Counted from the first letter of the stretch, positions 27,938-36,544 are shown. The stretch: 64,000 bases of DNA from Enterovibrio sp045679545 (GCF_045679545.1 NZ_CP166195.1:682001-746000), one strand, 5' to 3'. Notes: generated from the sequence alone by a model not told the origin. Made by a program: numbers and translations.

Positions 27938-28906
27938 TTACGCCAAGCGAGATTGGATAAACTCGAGTATCGCCGCTGCGTCTTCTTCATTCATTTTTTT
28001 CAGATTGATCGCCAGCGAATCACCTTTACGACGATAAGTTGCTCGACCTTTAACAAGCTCTGTAGAAGGCGCTTCAGGCTTAGCTGCTTTTGGTTTCAAC
28101 GCGTCACACCACTGGTCTAAAATCAGCGTCACTTCGCGAGTAATACGACTCACGCCAGTAGCATCGACAGTCTGCCAAACCGGAGACTCATCGAGTTTTG
28201 CCAGAAACGCAGCTTGCTCTTCATCTGTGAGAGAGAAAAACAGACGGTGAAGTTTCACAATGGTCGGTCTGCCAAGCTCACCTACACTTGGGTAAGCTTG
28301 CAAGAGCGGCAGAGGTAATGCCGCTGCTTTAAGCGCGCCACTCACCAAGGCTTCACTGCACTGGCACACTTTTGCCAATTCCTTCTGATCAAGCACATCA
28401 CCACGATCAAGCATGGTTTGCATTTCTTTACCACGTTCGAAAAGGGACAATGGTTTGTGTGCATTCGCAACATCAGACAGGAACTTCGCATGCTTGCTGT
28501 TGATGCCTTTGGCAACGTAAACCAGAAAATCTTGATTCGCTAAGATACAAGACATACGGCGGCGACTACCGTCCAGCACTTCAATCTTGTTGCCTTCAAG
28601 CCAACGACCAACAGCCGGGTATTGCTGCCCACGGTCTTTCAACGTCACCAAAATGTCCGACAGAGCGAGCTCGTTCAGGAATGACTGCTCACGGGCATTC
28701 TCGGCAAACACTGAGGTGCGTGATACGACGTCAGCCGACGCAACACGTACCAACTCAAACTCGACGGTCGCCTCACCTGCGACAGACAGTTCAATCACTG
28801 CCGCTTTTTCAGAAGCGGCTTTTTGCGCTTCTTGCGCAGTGGTTGCGCGTCGCTTGTCGGCCTTGCCAAACAAACGGGCATTTAGTTCAGAGGTTTTAAT
28901 GGCCAT
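27938..28906 (-). CDS. parB2: Chromosome 2 partition protein ParB2
   Basis: A 322-residue ParB that binds parS2 and spreads to build the segregation complex. The N-terminal conserved box reads LKDRGQQYPAVGRWLEGNKI with GSRRR (about residues 110-136). The helix-turn-helix (DQKELAKVCQCSEALVSGAL) lies near 175-195. It is more like plasmid-type and Vibrio chromosome 2 ParB than the chromosomal Spo0J type, whose site would be TGTTTCACGTGAAACA. It starts four bases after parA2. Six parS2 palindromes in the window are its expected targets. Confidence 0.93.
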   Translation of the reverse strand: MAIKTSELNARLFGKADKRRATTAQEAQKAASEKAAVIELSVAGEATVEFELVRVASADVVSRTSVFAENAREQSFLNELALSDILVTLKDRGQQYPAVGRWLEGNKIEVLDGSRRRMSCILANQDFLVYVAKGINSKHAKFLSDVANAHKPLSLFERGKEMQTMLDRGDVLDQKELAKVCQCSEALVSGALKAAALPLPLLQAYPSVGELGRPTIVKLHRLFFSLTDEEQAAFLAKLDESPVWQTVDATGVSRITREVTLILDQWCDALKPKAAKPEAPSTELVKGRATYRRKGDSLAINLKKMNEEDAAAILEFIQSRLA

Positions 28907-28910
28907 TTAA

Positions 28911-30119
28911 TCACTCCTGATTGCGTTGCGACCAGTGACTGTGAAGCACGCGCTCAAGCTCCAGTCCGGCACGATGAACCGCTTCTTGTGCGGTGGAAAG
29001 TGTCTTCTTGCCGCCTTCAAAGTCTTGTGACGTCAAATCAAACACAGTGCTATACGTATCTGCACACGTTTCAAAAGCTCGACTGCGCGGAATCGTTGCC
29101 ATCATCACTTGATCGCCCAACAAGTAGTTCATTTCCGTCAAAACAGAAACCTGCTTCTTGTTGTCGTCTTCAAACATGGTGGGTACCAATCGAACAAATT
29201 CCAGTCCTGGCCAATCTTCAGGAAACATTTCATAAACCGTTGGCAAATGCTGGAAAAAGTTAACTGTCGATGCCCAGTCGAGGCGCTTCGCAGCACAAGG
29301 GATCAGCAATGCGTTCGACGCGTACATTGCATTCCACACCAAGGGATCAATGTGTGGACCTGTATCAACCATGATCACGTCGAATTCGTCAGCAATCTTA
29401 TCAATCACTTTTTCTTGAAGAAGTCGAACAATGTCTAGCGAGCCATTGGTCGCCAAATTCTGCCAAGCTTCTGCGTTGAACATAGCATCTTCAGGGAAAG
29501 CCGCGATGGTTTTCAGGTTCGGATACTGTGTCGACAACAGCACATTCTTCATCATGAATTCTTTGTCAGCGTCTTGTGGCGTGTTCTCAAGCATCACATC
29601 GACAGCAGAATAAATCCCTTCTTGCTCTGTCACGCTGATCTGTGGGTTTAGGAAAAGACGTAATGACCCCTGTGGGTCAAGGTCAATCAAGCAAATGCGG
29701 TATCGTTTCTCAAGATTCAACGCCAAGCAAGCCGCCAAGTGCACTGCACTCATCGATTTACCCGTGCCACCTTTTTGATTCTGGATATTGATTACCCAAG
29801 GCTTATGATTGGCACCTTTTCCTTGGTGGAATGCCGGCATGTTGGCGGATTCCATGATCTGATGTGCTTCATCTAGGGTAATAGAATAATGGTTGGCGTT
29901 GTTCTTGGTGAACTGATGTCCCGCTTCTTCCATACGCGTGATCGCTTCGTCGAGCTTGCGGCGCGTCAACCCTGAGCGAGTTTCCATTAAGGCTTTTGAC
30001 ATAGGAGGAAACAATTGATCGTGACGTTCTTCCATCACGATTTCAATTCGGTCCGCCTGCACTTGTTTTGTTTGCTCTGCAATAGATTGCAGGTTTTCTA
30101 TCGTCTTTTCCCTATTCAT
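28911..30119 (-). CDS. parA2: Chromosome 2 partition ATPase ParA2
   Basis: A Walker-type ParA ATPase that moves the origin region. The deviant Walker A is NQKGGTGKSMSAVHLA (about 120-135 of this start), followed by LIDLDPQGSLRL and VDTGPH. An N-terminal extension of about 100 residues precedes the ATPase, as in P1-type and Vibrio ParA2 proteins, and probably binds DNA for autorepression. I chose the ATG at 30119 (402 residues, MNREKTIENLQS), which fits Vibrio ParA2 length; in-frame ATGs at 30134 and 30164 are possible. The promoter faces away from rctB, inside the ori2 interval. Confidence 0.93.
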   Translation of the reverse strand: MNREKTIENLQSIAEQTKQVQADRIEIVMEERHDQLFPPMSKALMETRSGLTRRKLDEAITRMEEAGHQFTKNNANHYSITLDEAHQIMESANMPAFHQGKGANHKPWVINIQNQKGGTGKSMSAVHLAACLALNLEKRYRICLIDLDPQGSLRLFLNPQISVTEQEGIYSAVDVMLENTPQDADKEFMMKNVLLSTQYPNLKTIAAFPEDAMFNAEAWQNLATNGSLDIVRLLQEKVIDKIADEFDVIMVDTGPHIDPLVWNAMYASNALLIPCAAKRLDWASTVNFFQHLPTVYEMFPEDWPGLEFVRLVPTMFEDDNKKQVSVLTEMNYLLGDQVMMATIPRSRAFETCADTYSTVFDLTSQDFEGGKKTLSTAQEAVHRAGLELERVLHSHWSQRNQE

Positions 30120-30312
30120 TTTTCTTTTCGCCATAAAAGAGAACTGAAACAAAGTGTACAGCATAATACAGCACTTACAATAAAAAGCTGAACGCGCTGC
30201 TAAATAATTAAGATCACGCTCACCTTATGACAAATCATTGAAAATCTGCGCAAAAAATTGTGGCTAGTTGACGGCTGAATATCGTCACTTTTAAAGTGTT
30301 ACAGCGTCACCT

Positions 30313-30327
30313 TTTTACAATGTAAAC
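30313..30327. other. parS2 partition site at the origin
   Basis: TTTTACAATGTAAAC fits the parS2 consensus at every defined base. It lies in the parA2 promoter region, so ParB2 bound here could also affect parAB2 expression. Confidence 0.9.
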
Positions 30328-30374
30328 CGACAATTGTTGCTTATAATCTCAGAATCTTCCGGAACGGTGAAAAT

Positions 30375-30413
30375 GGAGCGCTAGATTACGGTCACTGCAT
30401 TTTGCACTTCAGT
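30375..30413 (+). promoter_or_regulatory. 39-mer-like inhibitory RctB site 1
   Basis: Core ATTACGG (30385-30391), preceded by GGAGCGCTAG and followed by TCACTGCATTTTGCAC. Spacing to the core equals that of the copies at 30734 and 31441. In V. cholerae such sites reduce ori2 activity by RctB-mediated handcuffing. Confidence 0.65.
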
Positions 30414-30487
30414 CTGAGTATTTCTATCGTATTTCTTCCTGTAAAACACTGCCTAGCCATCCCAAAACGGGCCGTAACCCATTGTCT

Positions 30488-31046
30488 TGATCATCTTTTG
30501 GGAACGATGATCAAGATAGATAGCAATGCAGCTCTGTTTGGATATGAATGACATTAAGGTTCCTTGATCATTGGTCCGGATCTAAAATGACGAAAAAGGA
30601 ACGATGATCAAGGCATGTTTGAGGTCAACAAAACAACAATTTGGTGAGTTGTTGGATCTTTGATTCTCGAAAAAATGATCAAGCAAGATAACGATGAAAG
30701 ATCATATAAATAGCGACTCGGAACGATGACGGATGCCGTCTAAATTACGGCTCATGCCTTTTCAACACTGAATCGAACGTAGAACCCACGACTAAACGTC
30801 ATGTCCATGGTCGTTTGGGCTCAGATAGCATAACTGAATTGAAATACAGCGGCTTTAGCTTGATCATTGTTACGGGCTTCGGACACATATGCCGGACTGA
30901 CTAAAATACGCTTGATGCAATTTCAATTGATGTGTAAACGACAGTCAGAAGTGGAAATGTCACGGGAAGTTGCACAGCAAAGAAGAGAAATCGACCGTAA
31001 ACATGAAAAAACGACTCTAAAGTACACTTTCATGATCATCTTTCCG
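30488..31046. repeat. Iterons of the ori2 regulatory section
   Basis: Seven RctB-type iterons occur here in both orientations. Direct copies start at 30488 (TGATCATCTTTTG), 30565 (TGATCATTGGTCCG), 30861 (TGATCATTGTTACG) and 31032 (ATGATCATCTTTCCG). Inverted copies are at 30501-30515 and 30598-30612 (both GGAACGATGATCAAG) and at 30669-30683. Unlike the core array they are irregularly spaced. By analogy with V. cholerae they titrate or handcuff RctB and keep initiation to once per cycle. Confidence 0.8.
30734..30772 (+). promoter_or_regulatory. 39-mer-like inhibitory RctB site 2
   Basis: Core AAATTACGG (30742-30750), followed by CTCATGCCTTTTCAAC. It shares the latter pattern closely with the distal copy at 6459-6497. 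It lies in the regulatory part of ori2 between inverted and direct iterons. Confidence 0.65.
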
Positions 31047-31118
31047 TCGACAATTCAGACCGAAGTAATGACAAACAGTGTAAACAGATGCGATATACAC
31101 ATATTTGAAAAAATCATC

Positions 31119-31127
31119 TGTGGATAA
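31119..31127 (-). promoter_or_regulatory. DnaA box
   Basis: TGTGGATAA, the complement of the perfect DnaA box TTATCCACA, lies 15 bases before the first core iteron. V. cholerae ori2 has one DnaA box in a similar place. Confidence 0.85.
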
Positions 31128-31141
31128 CCTGTGAGGATACC

Positions 31142-31271
31142 ATGATCATTCTTTTGAACTTATGATGATCACGTTTTCGTTAAGTCGATGATCATCGTTT
31201 CATACAAGTAATGATCATGCTTTCAAGTGTTTAATGATCATTGTTCCGACTAAACCATGATCATCGTTACG
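31142..31271 (+). repeat. Core ori2 iteron array: six RctB sites with 23-bp period
   Basis: Six direct copies start at 31142, 31165, 31188, 31211, 31234 and 31257, so the spacing is exactly 23 bases each time, about two helical turns. All contain ATGATCA and most continue as ATGATCATnnTTnC. Each has a Dam GATC site. This matches the six iterons of the minimal V. cholerae ori2, onto which RctB loads for origin opening. Confidence 0.93.
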
Positions 31272-31440
31272 ATAGGGTCACTTTTTAAGTTATTATTTAT
31301 CAGTTAGTTAGAAGCTTATCATCGCCCTGATCATAAGATCATATAATCAATAAGATCAGTTTTAATCAATAAGATCAGTTAAAAAGCATCTTCAAAAAAG
31401 ATCTTTCATTCTTGAATTTTTTCTATTAATCTTTTCGGAA
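31272..31440. other. AT-rich DNA unwinding element of ori2
   Basis: A strongly AT-rich stretch follows the iteron array. It contains TGATCATAAGATCAT and then two tandem copies of AATCAATAAGATCAGTT (31345-31361 and 31364-31380, 19-base period), giving several ATCA words in one register. RctB is reported to bind ATCA-rich single-stranded DNA of the opened region in V. cholerae, which fits this design. Confidence 0.8.
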
Positions 31441-31479
31441 AGATGGCTTAATTACGGCCATATGTATTCTGATAACACT
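31441..31479 (+). promoter_or_regulatory. 39-mer/29-mer-like RctB operator before rctB
   Basis: AGATGGCTTAATTACGG followed by CCATATGTATTC, 26 bases upstream of the rctB start. It lies where V. cholerae has the 29-mer through which RctB represses its own gene. Confidence 0.75.
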
Positions 31480-31505
31480 TCGGCTTAACAAGGAGCTGTG
31501 GCGAA

Positions 31506-33488
31506 ATGGCCTCAAGTCCCACGGAAAAAATACTGATCACAGCCCCACGATCCCACAAAGATGGGCATCTTTTTCAAGTTCATGGTCAGTTGATTGATTG
31601 GTTACCTCAGTACGAACATTTTAAGGGTGTAACCAAAAGCATTCTTGAACTACTGAATTTAATTTCATTACGTGGGTTCGCATCAAAAGATGGGTACGTA
31701 TCAACCACCGAATTGATCGAAGCAACCGATGGTCATCTAACCCGAGCAGCTATCCAACAGCGTTTAAGAGCAGCCGTTCAAATCGGATTATTTACCCAAC
31801 AAGGCGTTCGTTTTGAAGAGGGCCTTGCTGGAAAAACCATGCTGCACCGTTTTGTGAATCCTAGCCAACTAATATCGGTACTGGGAGCATCAGGCCTTCA
31901 GTCAGAAAAGACGAAGGTAATGGAGAAACAAAAACGCTCCAAAGCCTTGGCTCAAAACCATGTGAACAAGCAGCTATTGAGCGAACATGGCCTGGGCACG
32001 CCCCCACTCATGCCCGATGAAAAAGATCAAATCTTGATATCTCCCACCAGCTGGGCAGGCATCATAGATCAGGCGTTAGCCCCACCGCGGACGAAAAAAA
32101 GCTATCAAAAATCGATGGTTGCAATCAGTGGCAGCAAAGCGATCATTGAAACACGATCCTCCAAGTCGATCATGACTGTTGACGATCTGATGACTCTTTT
32201 TGCGTTGTTTACGCTAACCGTCCAATATCATGATCATCATCTGCCAAGCTATGAGCTGCAAACACAGAAGGTTGGAAACAAAACCCCTGTGTATATCACT
32301 GATATTCTATCGCTACGTGGCAAGAAAGATAGTGGTCCAGCGCGAGATTCGATTCGTGAAAGTATTGATCGCATTGAATTTACTGACTTTCAATTGCATG
32401 AATTAACGGGCCGATGGCTCAGTGAGAACATGCCTGAGGGGTTCAAAAGTGATCGTTTTCGATTTATTGCCCGAACGATCACGGCATCTGAAGAAGCACC
32501 TCGAGAAGGGGATGATGGTGAAATCCGGATCAAACCAAACCTCTATATTCTGGTTTGGGAGCCTTCATTTTTCGAAGAGCTAATGACTCGTGACTACTTT
32601 TTCTTGTTCCCACCAGAGATCCTACGCCAACATACCTTGGTATTTCAGCTCTATAGTCTCTTCAGAAGCCGTATGTCGCGTCGATTAGAAGATTCGATGA
32701 CATTGAGTGACCTCAACCAGAAAATCGCTAGAAACATCGAATGGCGGCGTTTTTCGAGTGATCTGATCCGAGAGCTTCGGAAAATGGCCAAGAAAGAGAC
32801 TCAGACAGAAGATATGTTCGCGCTCAACTTATATGGCTACCATCTCACCGTGTCACGCATGGATGATGACAAGAAGCATTCGGATTTCAGGATCGACATC
32901 AAGTGTAACGTTGATGAAGTGATCCGATATTCACGCGCGAAAACCTACAACGAAGGGAAACGATCTCTGGCACCTACCATGCCAAACCCGCTGCGTAATG
33001 AAATATTGCCCAAGCAAGACCTTGATCAGCTTTCCGGGATCATCGATGGAGAGTTTGAGCCGATCCAACGTAAAGAGAAACGTGGAGGGCGCTTGGGCCG
33101 TCGTGTTAAGCAGCGTAAACACTTGGTTGAGATCAATGCTGATGAGTTGACCATTACGTTGTCGAAATACACGTCCACAGAAGCGCTACAGCGCAGTATT
33201 ACTGCATTGTCAGCCATGACAGGGCATCCTGCCGCCACCATTGCGGAAGAATGTCAGGCCTTTATGGACAAGCTTGATTGGCTGCGGGTTGATGGCGATA
33301 TCATGCCTTACGAAACCTTAAGTCGTACCATTGAGTTTTACAATGAGCAGCAGGACGTTAAACACCTCTCGATTGAGCGACTTATCTCGGGTCTCGCTGT
33401 TCGACGTAAAGTCTGTCGTCAGGTGTATGACGGTCATCTAGACAGCTCAGTCCTGAGTGTTTTAGATGAAGTTGCTGCAGGTGGTTAA
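31506..33488 (+). CDS. rctB: Chromosome 2 replication initiator RctB
   Basis: A 660-residue initiator, close to the 658 residues of V. cholerae RctB. It binds iterons and 39-mers of ori2, remodels the unwinding region and controls chromosome 2 copy number. The sequence fits the family throughout, with the winged-helix-rich N-terminal half (STTELIEATDGHLTRAAIQQ, PEILRQHTLVFQLYSLFRSR) and a basic segment (KEKRGGRLGRRVKQRKH, near 520-540) before the C-terminal regulatory tail. AAGGAG stands ten bases before the ATG. The gene is read away from the origin, with a terminator 132 bases after the stop. It is unique to Vibrionaceae-type second chromosomes and fixes the identity of the window. Confidence 0.97.
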   Translation: MASSPTEKILITAPRSHKDGHLFQVHGQLIDWLPQYEHFKGVTKSILELLNLISLRGFASKDGYVSTTELIEATDGHLTRAAIQQRLRAAVQIGLFTQQGVRFEEGLAGKTMLHRFVNPSQLISVLGASGLQSEKTKVMEKQKRSKALAQNHVNKQLLSEHGLGTPPLMPDEKDQILISPTSWAGIIDQALAPPRTKKSYQKSMVAISGSKAIIETRSSKSIMTVDDLMTLFALFTLTVQYHDHHLPSYELQTQKVGNKTPVYITDILSLRGKKDSGPARDSIRESIDRIEFTDFQLHELTGRWLSENMPEGFKSDRFRFIARTITASEEAPREGDDGEIRIKPNLYILVWEPSFFEELMTRDYFFLFPPEILRQHTLVFQLYSLFRSRMSRRLEDSMTLSDLNQKIARNIEWRRFSSDLIRELRKMAKKETQTEDMFALNLYGYHLTVSRMDDDKKHSDFRIDIKCNVDEVIRYSRAKTYNEGKRSLAPTMPNPLRNEILPKQDLDQLSGIIDGEFEPIQRKEKRGGRLGRRVKQRKHLVEINADELTITLSKYTSTEALQRSITALSAMTGHPAATIAEECQAFMDKLDWLRVDGDIMPYETLSRTIEFYNEQQDVKHLSIERLISGLAVRRKVCRQVYDGHLDSSVLSVLDEVAAGG

Positions 33489-33619
33489 CAGAAATGACCA
33501 TGTTTTGACAAAACTCTGACATTGGAACTCTTTGTGACTACTAGGATTGAAGGCGAATAGATACCTTTGTCCTATTGGCATTCGGGTTCGCCCGATGCAT
33601 TGATTTGCTAACCCTTTGA

Positions 33620-33643
33620 CGAGCCTGATGGCTCGTTTTTTTT
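33620..33643 (+). terminator. rctB terminator
   Basis: CGAGCC / GGCTCG stem around TGAT followed by eight T. Confidence 0.88.
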
Positions 33644-33716
33644 GTCTATAATTTCGGCAAAACTCTCGAATGTGTGAGTGTGAGGGTCTGGTCACACTCG
33701 ATATATTGCAAAAATG

Positions 33717-33737
33717 TAAACGCAATGCTAGCGTTTA
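33717..33737. promoter_or_regulatory. Perfect dyad, possible operator
   Basis: TAAACGC at 33717-33723 is mirrored exactly by GCGTTTA at 33731-33737 with a 7-base spacer. It lies 164 bases before the next gene and 562 bases before the alpha-glucoside binding-protein gene. There is no T tract, so it is not a terminator. An operator role is a guess. Confidence 0.3.
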
Positions 33738-33900
33738 GAGTGTGCCGCAGATATCGGCCCGCCGCCCACGAAGGCAAAGCAAGCGCAATATCCACCATCC
33801 AATAATTTCTAAGAATTTGGTTGTCACCCGGAAGGGATGCATGCCGTGAGTGGGCCGCTGTGCGCGTATTTTCACCGGTCAATGATCCATAGGGAACACT

Positions 33901-34269
33901 GTGACATCCAAGACCCTGACTGACTCAGATCTCAAAGCCTTTAAGCGGCAAGCCAAACAACAAAAGCGCCTATTGCAATGTAGTCATATGCAAGCGCTGG
34001 AACTGATTGCGCGTTTAAATGGTTTCGACAGCTGGTATCAGGTGCTAAAAGTTGCGGAGCTTTGCGCAAAAGCGCGCTCGCGAGATGAGGCATCGAACAC
34101 ACAACGTGTTCTTTTGGATAATGCACTCTACACCTCTGTCCCCATAGGCTGGCTGATCGGTCGAAAATCCTACCCTGATTTATCTGTGAACCACGGTGAT
34201 CCCCTGTGCTCTGAATCTTCTGAGCTTGAGGTACCTTCATCATTGTGGAACACGGAAAAAAAGGGGTAA
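33901..34269 (+). CDS. Small protein with glyoxalase-related N-terminal domain
   Basis: A 122-residue protein of unknown function. The start is a GTG preceded by AGGGAA. The first 50 residues (LKAFKRQAKQQKRLLQCSHM, QALELIARLNGFDSWYQVLK) match a short helical domain often found alone or attached to glyoxalase-superfamily proteins in proteobacteria, with the pattern LKRQAKxLKKxxxxxHxQALExxAxxxGFxxWxxL. The C-terminal half has no recognised similarity. It lies 29 bases before the sugar-binding-protein gene on the same strand, so it may be co-transcribed with it, though no functional link is evident. Confidence 0.6.
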   Translation: MTSKTLTDSDLKAFKRQAKQQKRLLQCSHMQALELIARLNGFDSWYQVLKVAELCAKARSRDEASNTQRVLLDNALYTSVPIGWLIGRKSYPDLSVNHGDPLCSESSELEVPSSLWNTEKKG

Positions 34270-34298
34270 ACCCGGGATGACGCGACAGGGAGTTCTTC

Positions 34299-35561
34299 AT
34301 GAAACGTGCAATCTTCGGAGCCGTCGTTGCTTCAGCCTTACTCAGTGTTAGTGCTTATGCCGAGACCATTTCTATTTCGTGTGGTGCTGTTGGCCAAGAG
34401 CTAGAGCTCTGTCAACAAGGTGTTGCTGCATGGGAAAAAGAAACAGGTCATACCGTAAAAATCATCACTACGCCAAATTCAACCACAGAGCGTCTTGCCC
34501 TCTATCAGCAGTTATTGGCTGCGGGCGCTGACGACATTGATGTGTTTCAGATTGATGTGATCTGGCCGGGCATCCTTGGTAATCATTTTGTGGATTTGAA
34601 GCCCTATTCCAATGGCGCTGAAGAAGCCCATTTCCCCGCTATCATTTCAAACAACACAGTGAAAGATCGTTTGGTCGCCATGCCTTGGTTTACCGATGCG
34701 GGCGTGCTGTATTATCGATCGGATCTGCTCGAAAAGTATGGTGAGAAAGCACCAGAAACTTGGGAGGCGCTGACTGCGACGGCTGAAAAGATCATGAAAG
34801 CGGAGCGTGAAGCGGGCAATGACAAAATGTGGGGTTTTGTTTGGCAAGGTCGCGCTTATGAAGGTTTAACCTGTGACGCATTGGAGTGGGTGGCTTCATA
34901 CAATGGCGGCACGATTGTTGACGAAAAAGGCAAAGTCACCATCAACAACGACAATGCAAAGAAAGCATTGACCACCGCAGCCGGTTGGGTGGATACCATT
35001 TCTCCTCCTGGTGTGTTGAACTACGGTGAAGAAGAAGCGCGTGGTGTTTTCCAAACGGGCAATGCCGTGTTTATGCGCAACTGGCCGTACGCTTGGTCAC
35101 TTGGCAACAGCGAAGATTCTCCTGTTAAAGGCAAGATCGGCGTGGTTGCATTGCCAAAAGGCGGTGAAGACGGTCGTCATTCCGGTACGCTTGGCGGCTG
35201 GCAATTGGCGGTTTCCAAATATTCTAAAAATCCTGAGCTGGCAGCAAGCCTTGCAATGTACCTGACTTCAGTAGAAGAGCAGAAACGTCGCGCGATTGTA
35301 GGCTCTTATAACCCTACCATTGAATCCCTCTATTCCGATGAAGAAGTGCTGACGGCTGTGCCGTTCTTCGGCAGCCTTTATGACACCTTCGCCAATGGCA
35401 CGCCGCGTCCGTCAACCGCGACTGGCGTGAAGTATAACCAAGTATCCAATGCGTTTTGGAATGCTACGCATAGCGTGTTATCCGGCAGTCAAAACGCCGA
35501 TGCGGCGTTGGCGAAACTGCAAAAAGATCTTAACCGCATTAGCCGCGGTGGTCGTTGGTAA
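34299..35561 (+). CDS. aglE: Alpha-glucoside ABC transporter, periplasmic binding protein
   Basis: A 420-residue family 1 extracellular solute-binding protein with a signal peptide (about residues 1-21, ending SAYA). It shows the family segments QQLLAAGADDIDVFQIDVIW, FTDAGVLYYRSDLL, PETWEAL and GVFQTGNAVFMRNWPYAW. It begins a five-gene run whose order (binding protein, two permeases, alpha-glucosidase, ATPase) equals the aglEFGAK operon of Sinorhizobium for sucrose, maltose and trehalose-type alpha-glucosides; ThuE-type trehalose/maltose binding is the alternative. The exact sugar cannot be read from sequence. Confidence 0.88.
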   Translation: MKRAIFGAVVASALLSVSAYAETISISCGAVGQELELCQQGVAAWEKETGHTVKIITTPNSTTERLALYQQLLAAGADDIDVFQIDVIWPGILGNHFVDLKPYSNGAEEAHFPAIISNNTVKDRLVAMPWFTDAGVLYYRSDLLEKYGEKAPETWEALTATAEKIMKAEREAGNDKMWGFVWQGRAYEGLTCDALEWVASYNGGTIVDEKGKVTINNDNAKKALTTAAGWVDTISPPGVLNYGEEEARGVFQTGNAVFMRNWPYAWSLGNSEDSPVKGKIGVVALPKGGEDGRHSGTLGGWQLAVSKYSKNPELAASLAMYLTSVEEQKRRAIVGSYNPTIESLYSDEEVLTAVPFFGSLYDTFANGTPRPSTATGVKYNQVSNAFWNATHSVLSGSQNADAALAKLQKDLNRISRGGRW

Positions 35562-35622
35562 GGTGTCATTATTGCTGTTAGGTGCATTGAGCGGCTAACA
35601 GCAGCATTTAAAAGGAAATCTT

Positions 35623-36543
35623 ATGGAACAGACCAGCGCTCTCACGCGAAAACGCGTACGCGCCGCTTGGTGGTTTCTCACACCCATGATCATCACCCTT
35701 GTTATGGTGGCTGGTTGGCCGTTGCTAAGAACCCTTTGGTTCAGCATGACCAACGCGACCCTTGACGGCAGTGGTACGGCGGAATTCATTGGGTTTGATA
35801 ACTACTTCGTTTATGAAGACGGCGAATATTACGGCATCTTGTTTGATCCCACTTGGTGGCAGTCTGTGTGGAATACCCTGTATTTCGCTGTGGTGTCAGT
35901 CAGCCTAGAAACCGTGTTTGGCATCATTGTGGCCTTGGTACTCAATACCAAGTTCAAAGGGCAGGGCTTAGTTCGTGCAGCGGTTCTTGTCCCTTGGGCG
36001 ATTCCCACCATCGTTTCGGCAAAAATGTGGGGATGGATGCTTCACGATCAATTCGGGATCGTGAATGACTTTCTGATGACGATCGGGTTGATCGCTGCGC
36101 CATTGGCATGGACAGCAGACAGCGACATGTCACTCAATGTGGTTATTGCAGTTGATGTGTGGAAGACCACCCCGTTTATGGCGCTCTTGGTGCTTGCCGC
36201 CTTGCAAATGCTGCCTTCCGATTGCTACGAAGCAGCAAGGATAGACGGTATTCACCCTGTAAGAGTGTTTTTCAAGGTCACCTTGCCTTTGATCATGCCT
36301 GCAGTGATGGTGGCCGTGGTATTCCGAGCGCTCGATGCGTTACGAGTCTTCGATCTTATCTACGTGCTGACGCCCTCTAACGAAGCCACAATGTCGATGT
36401 CAATCTACGCGCGACAAAATCTGGTGGATTTCCAAGACGTCGGTTACGGCTCAGCGGCATCGACCTTGTTGTTCTTGATCGTGGCTCTATGCACCATTTT
36501 CTACCTCTACATCGGGCGTAGAAACATGAATGGAGGAACCTAA
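35623..36543 (+). CDS. aglF: Alpha-glucoside ABC transporter permease (MalF-type)
   Basis: A 306-residue inner-membrane permease with about six helices. The EAA loop that contacts the ATPase reads EAARIDGIHPVRVFFKVTLP (about residues 202-221). The short periplasmic loop after helix 1 (LDGSGTAEFIGFDNYFV) is typical of AglF/ThuF rather than E. coli MalF, which is much longer. A strong AAAGGAA precedes the start. It pairs with the next gene to form the channel. Confidence 0.9.
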   Translation: MEQTSALTRKRVRAAWWFLTPMIITLVMVAGWPLLRTLWFSMTNATLDGSGTAEFIGFDNYFVYEDGEYYGILFDPTWWQSVWNTLYFAVVSVSLETVFGIIVALVLNTKFKGQGLVRAAVLVPWAIPTIVSAKMWGWMLHDQFGIVNDFLMTIGLIAAPLAWTADSDMSLNVVIAVDVWKTTPFMALLVLAALQMLPSDCYEAARIDGIHPVRVFFKVTLPLIMPAVMVAVVFRALDALRVFDLIYVLTPSNEATMSMSIYARQNLVDFQDVGYGSAASTLLFLIVALCTIFYLYIGRRNMNGGT

Positions 36544-36544
36544 T

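Larger units (their letters stand above)
30165..31505. other. Replication origin of chromosome 2 (ori2)
   Basis: The 1.3-kb interval between parA2 and rctB has the layout described for V. cholerae ori2. The left part (30300-31050) is a regulatory section with a parS2, two 39-mer-like elements and about seven iterons in mixed orientation. The right part (31119-31440) is the core: a DnaA box, six evenly phased iterons and an AT-rich unwinding region. A third 39-mer-like element sits just before rctB. The direction of each part and the gene order (parB2-parA2-ori2-rctB) match the family arrangement. Individual elements are listed below. Confidence 0.93.
33489..33900. other. Gene-free region after rctB
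   Basis: This 412-base stretch holds the rctB terminator, a small hairpin without T tract at 33582-33595 (TCGGGTTCGCCCGA), and a dyad at 33717-33737. The promoter of the following gene and perhaps of the alpha-glucoside operon should lie in its right part. No gene is visible. Confidence 0.6.

Noticed and set aside
30461..30490. A reverse-strand TTACGGCCC as a further 39-mer
   Set aside because: The downstream half of the 39-mer pattern is missing.
30867..31127. An 86-codon open frame inside ori2, in the position of V. cholerae rctA
   Set aside because: It overlaps an iteron, a parS2-like site and the DnaA box, lacks a clear ribosome binding site and has an odd composition. It is better read as part of the non-coding regulatory section.
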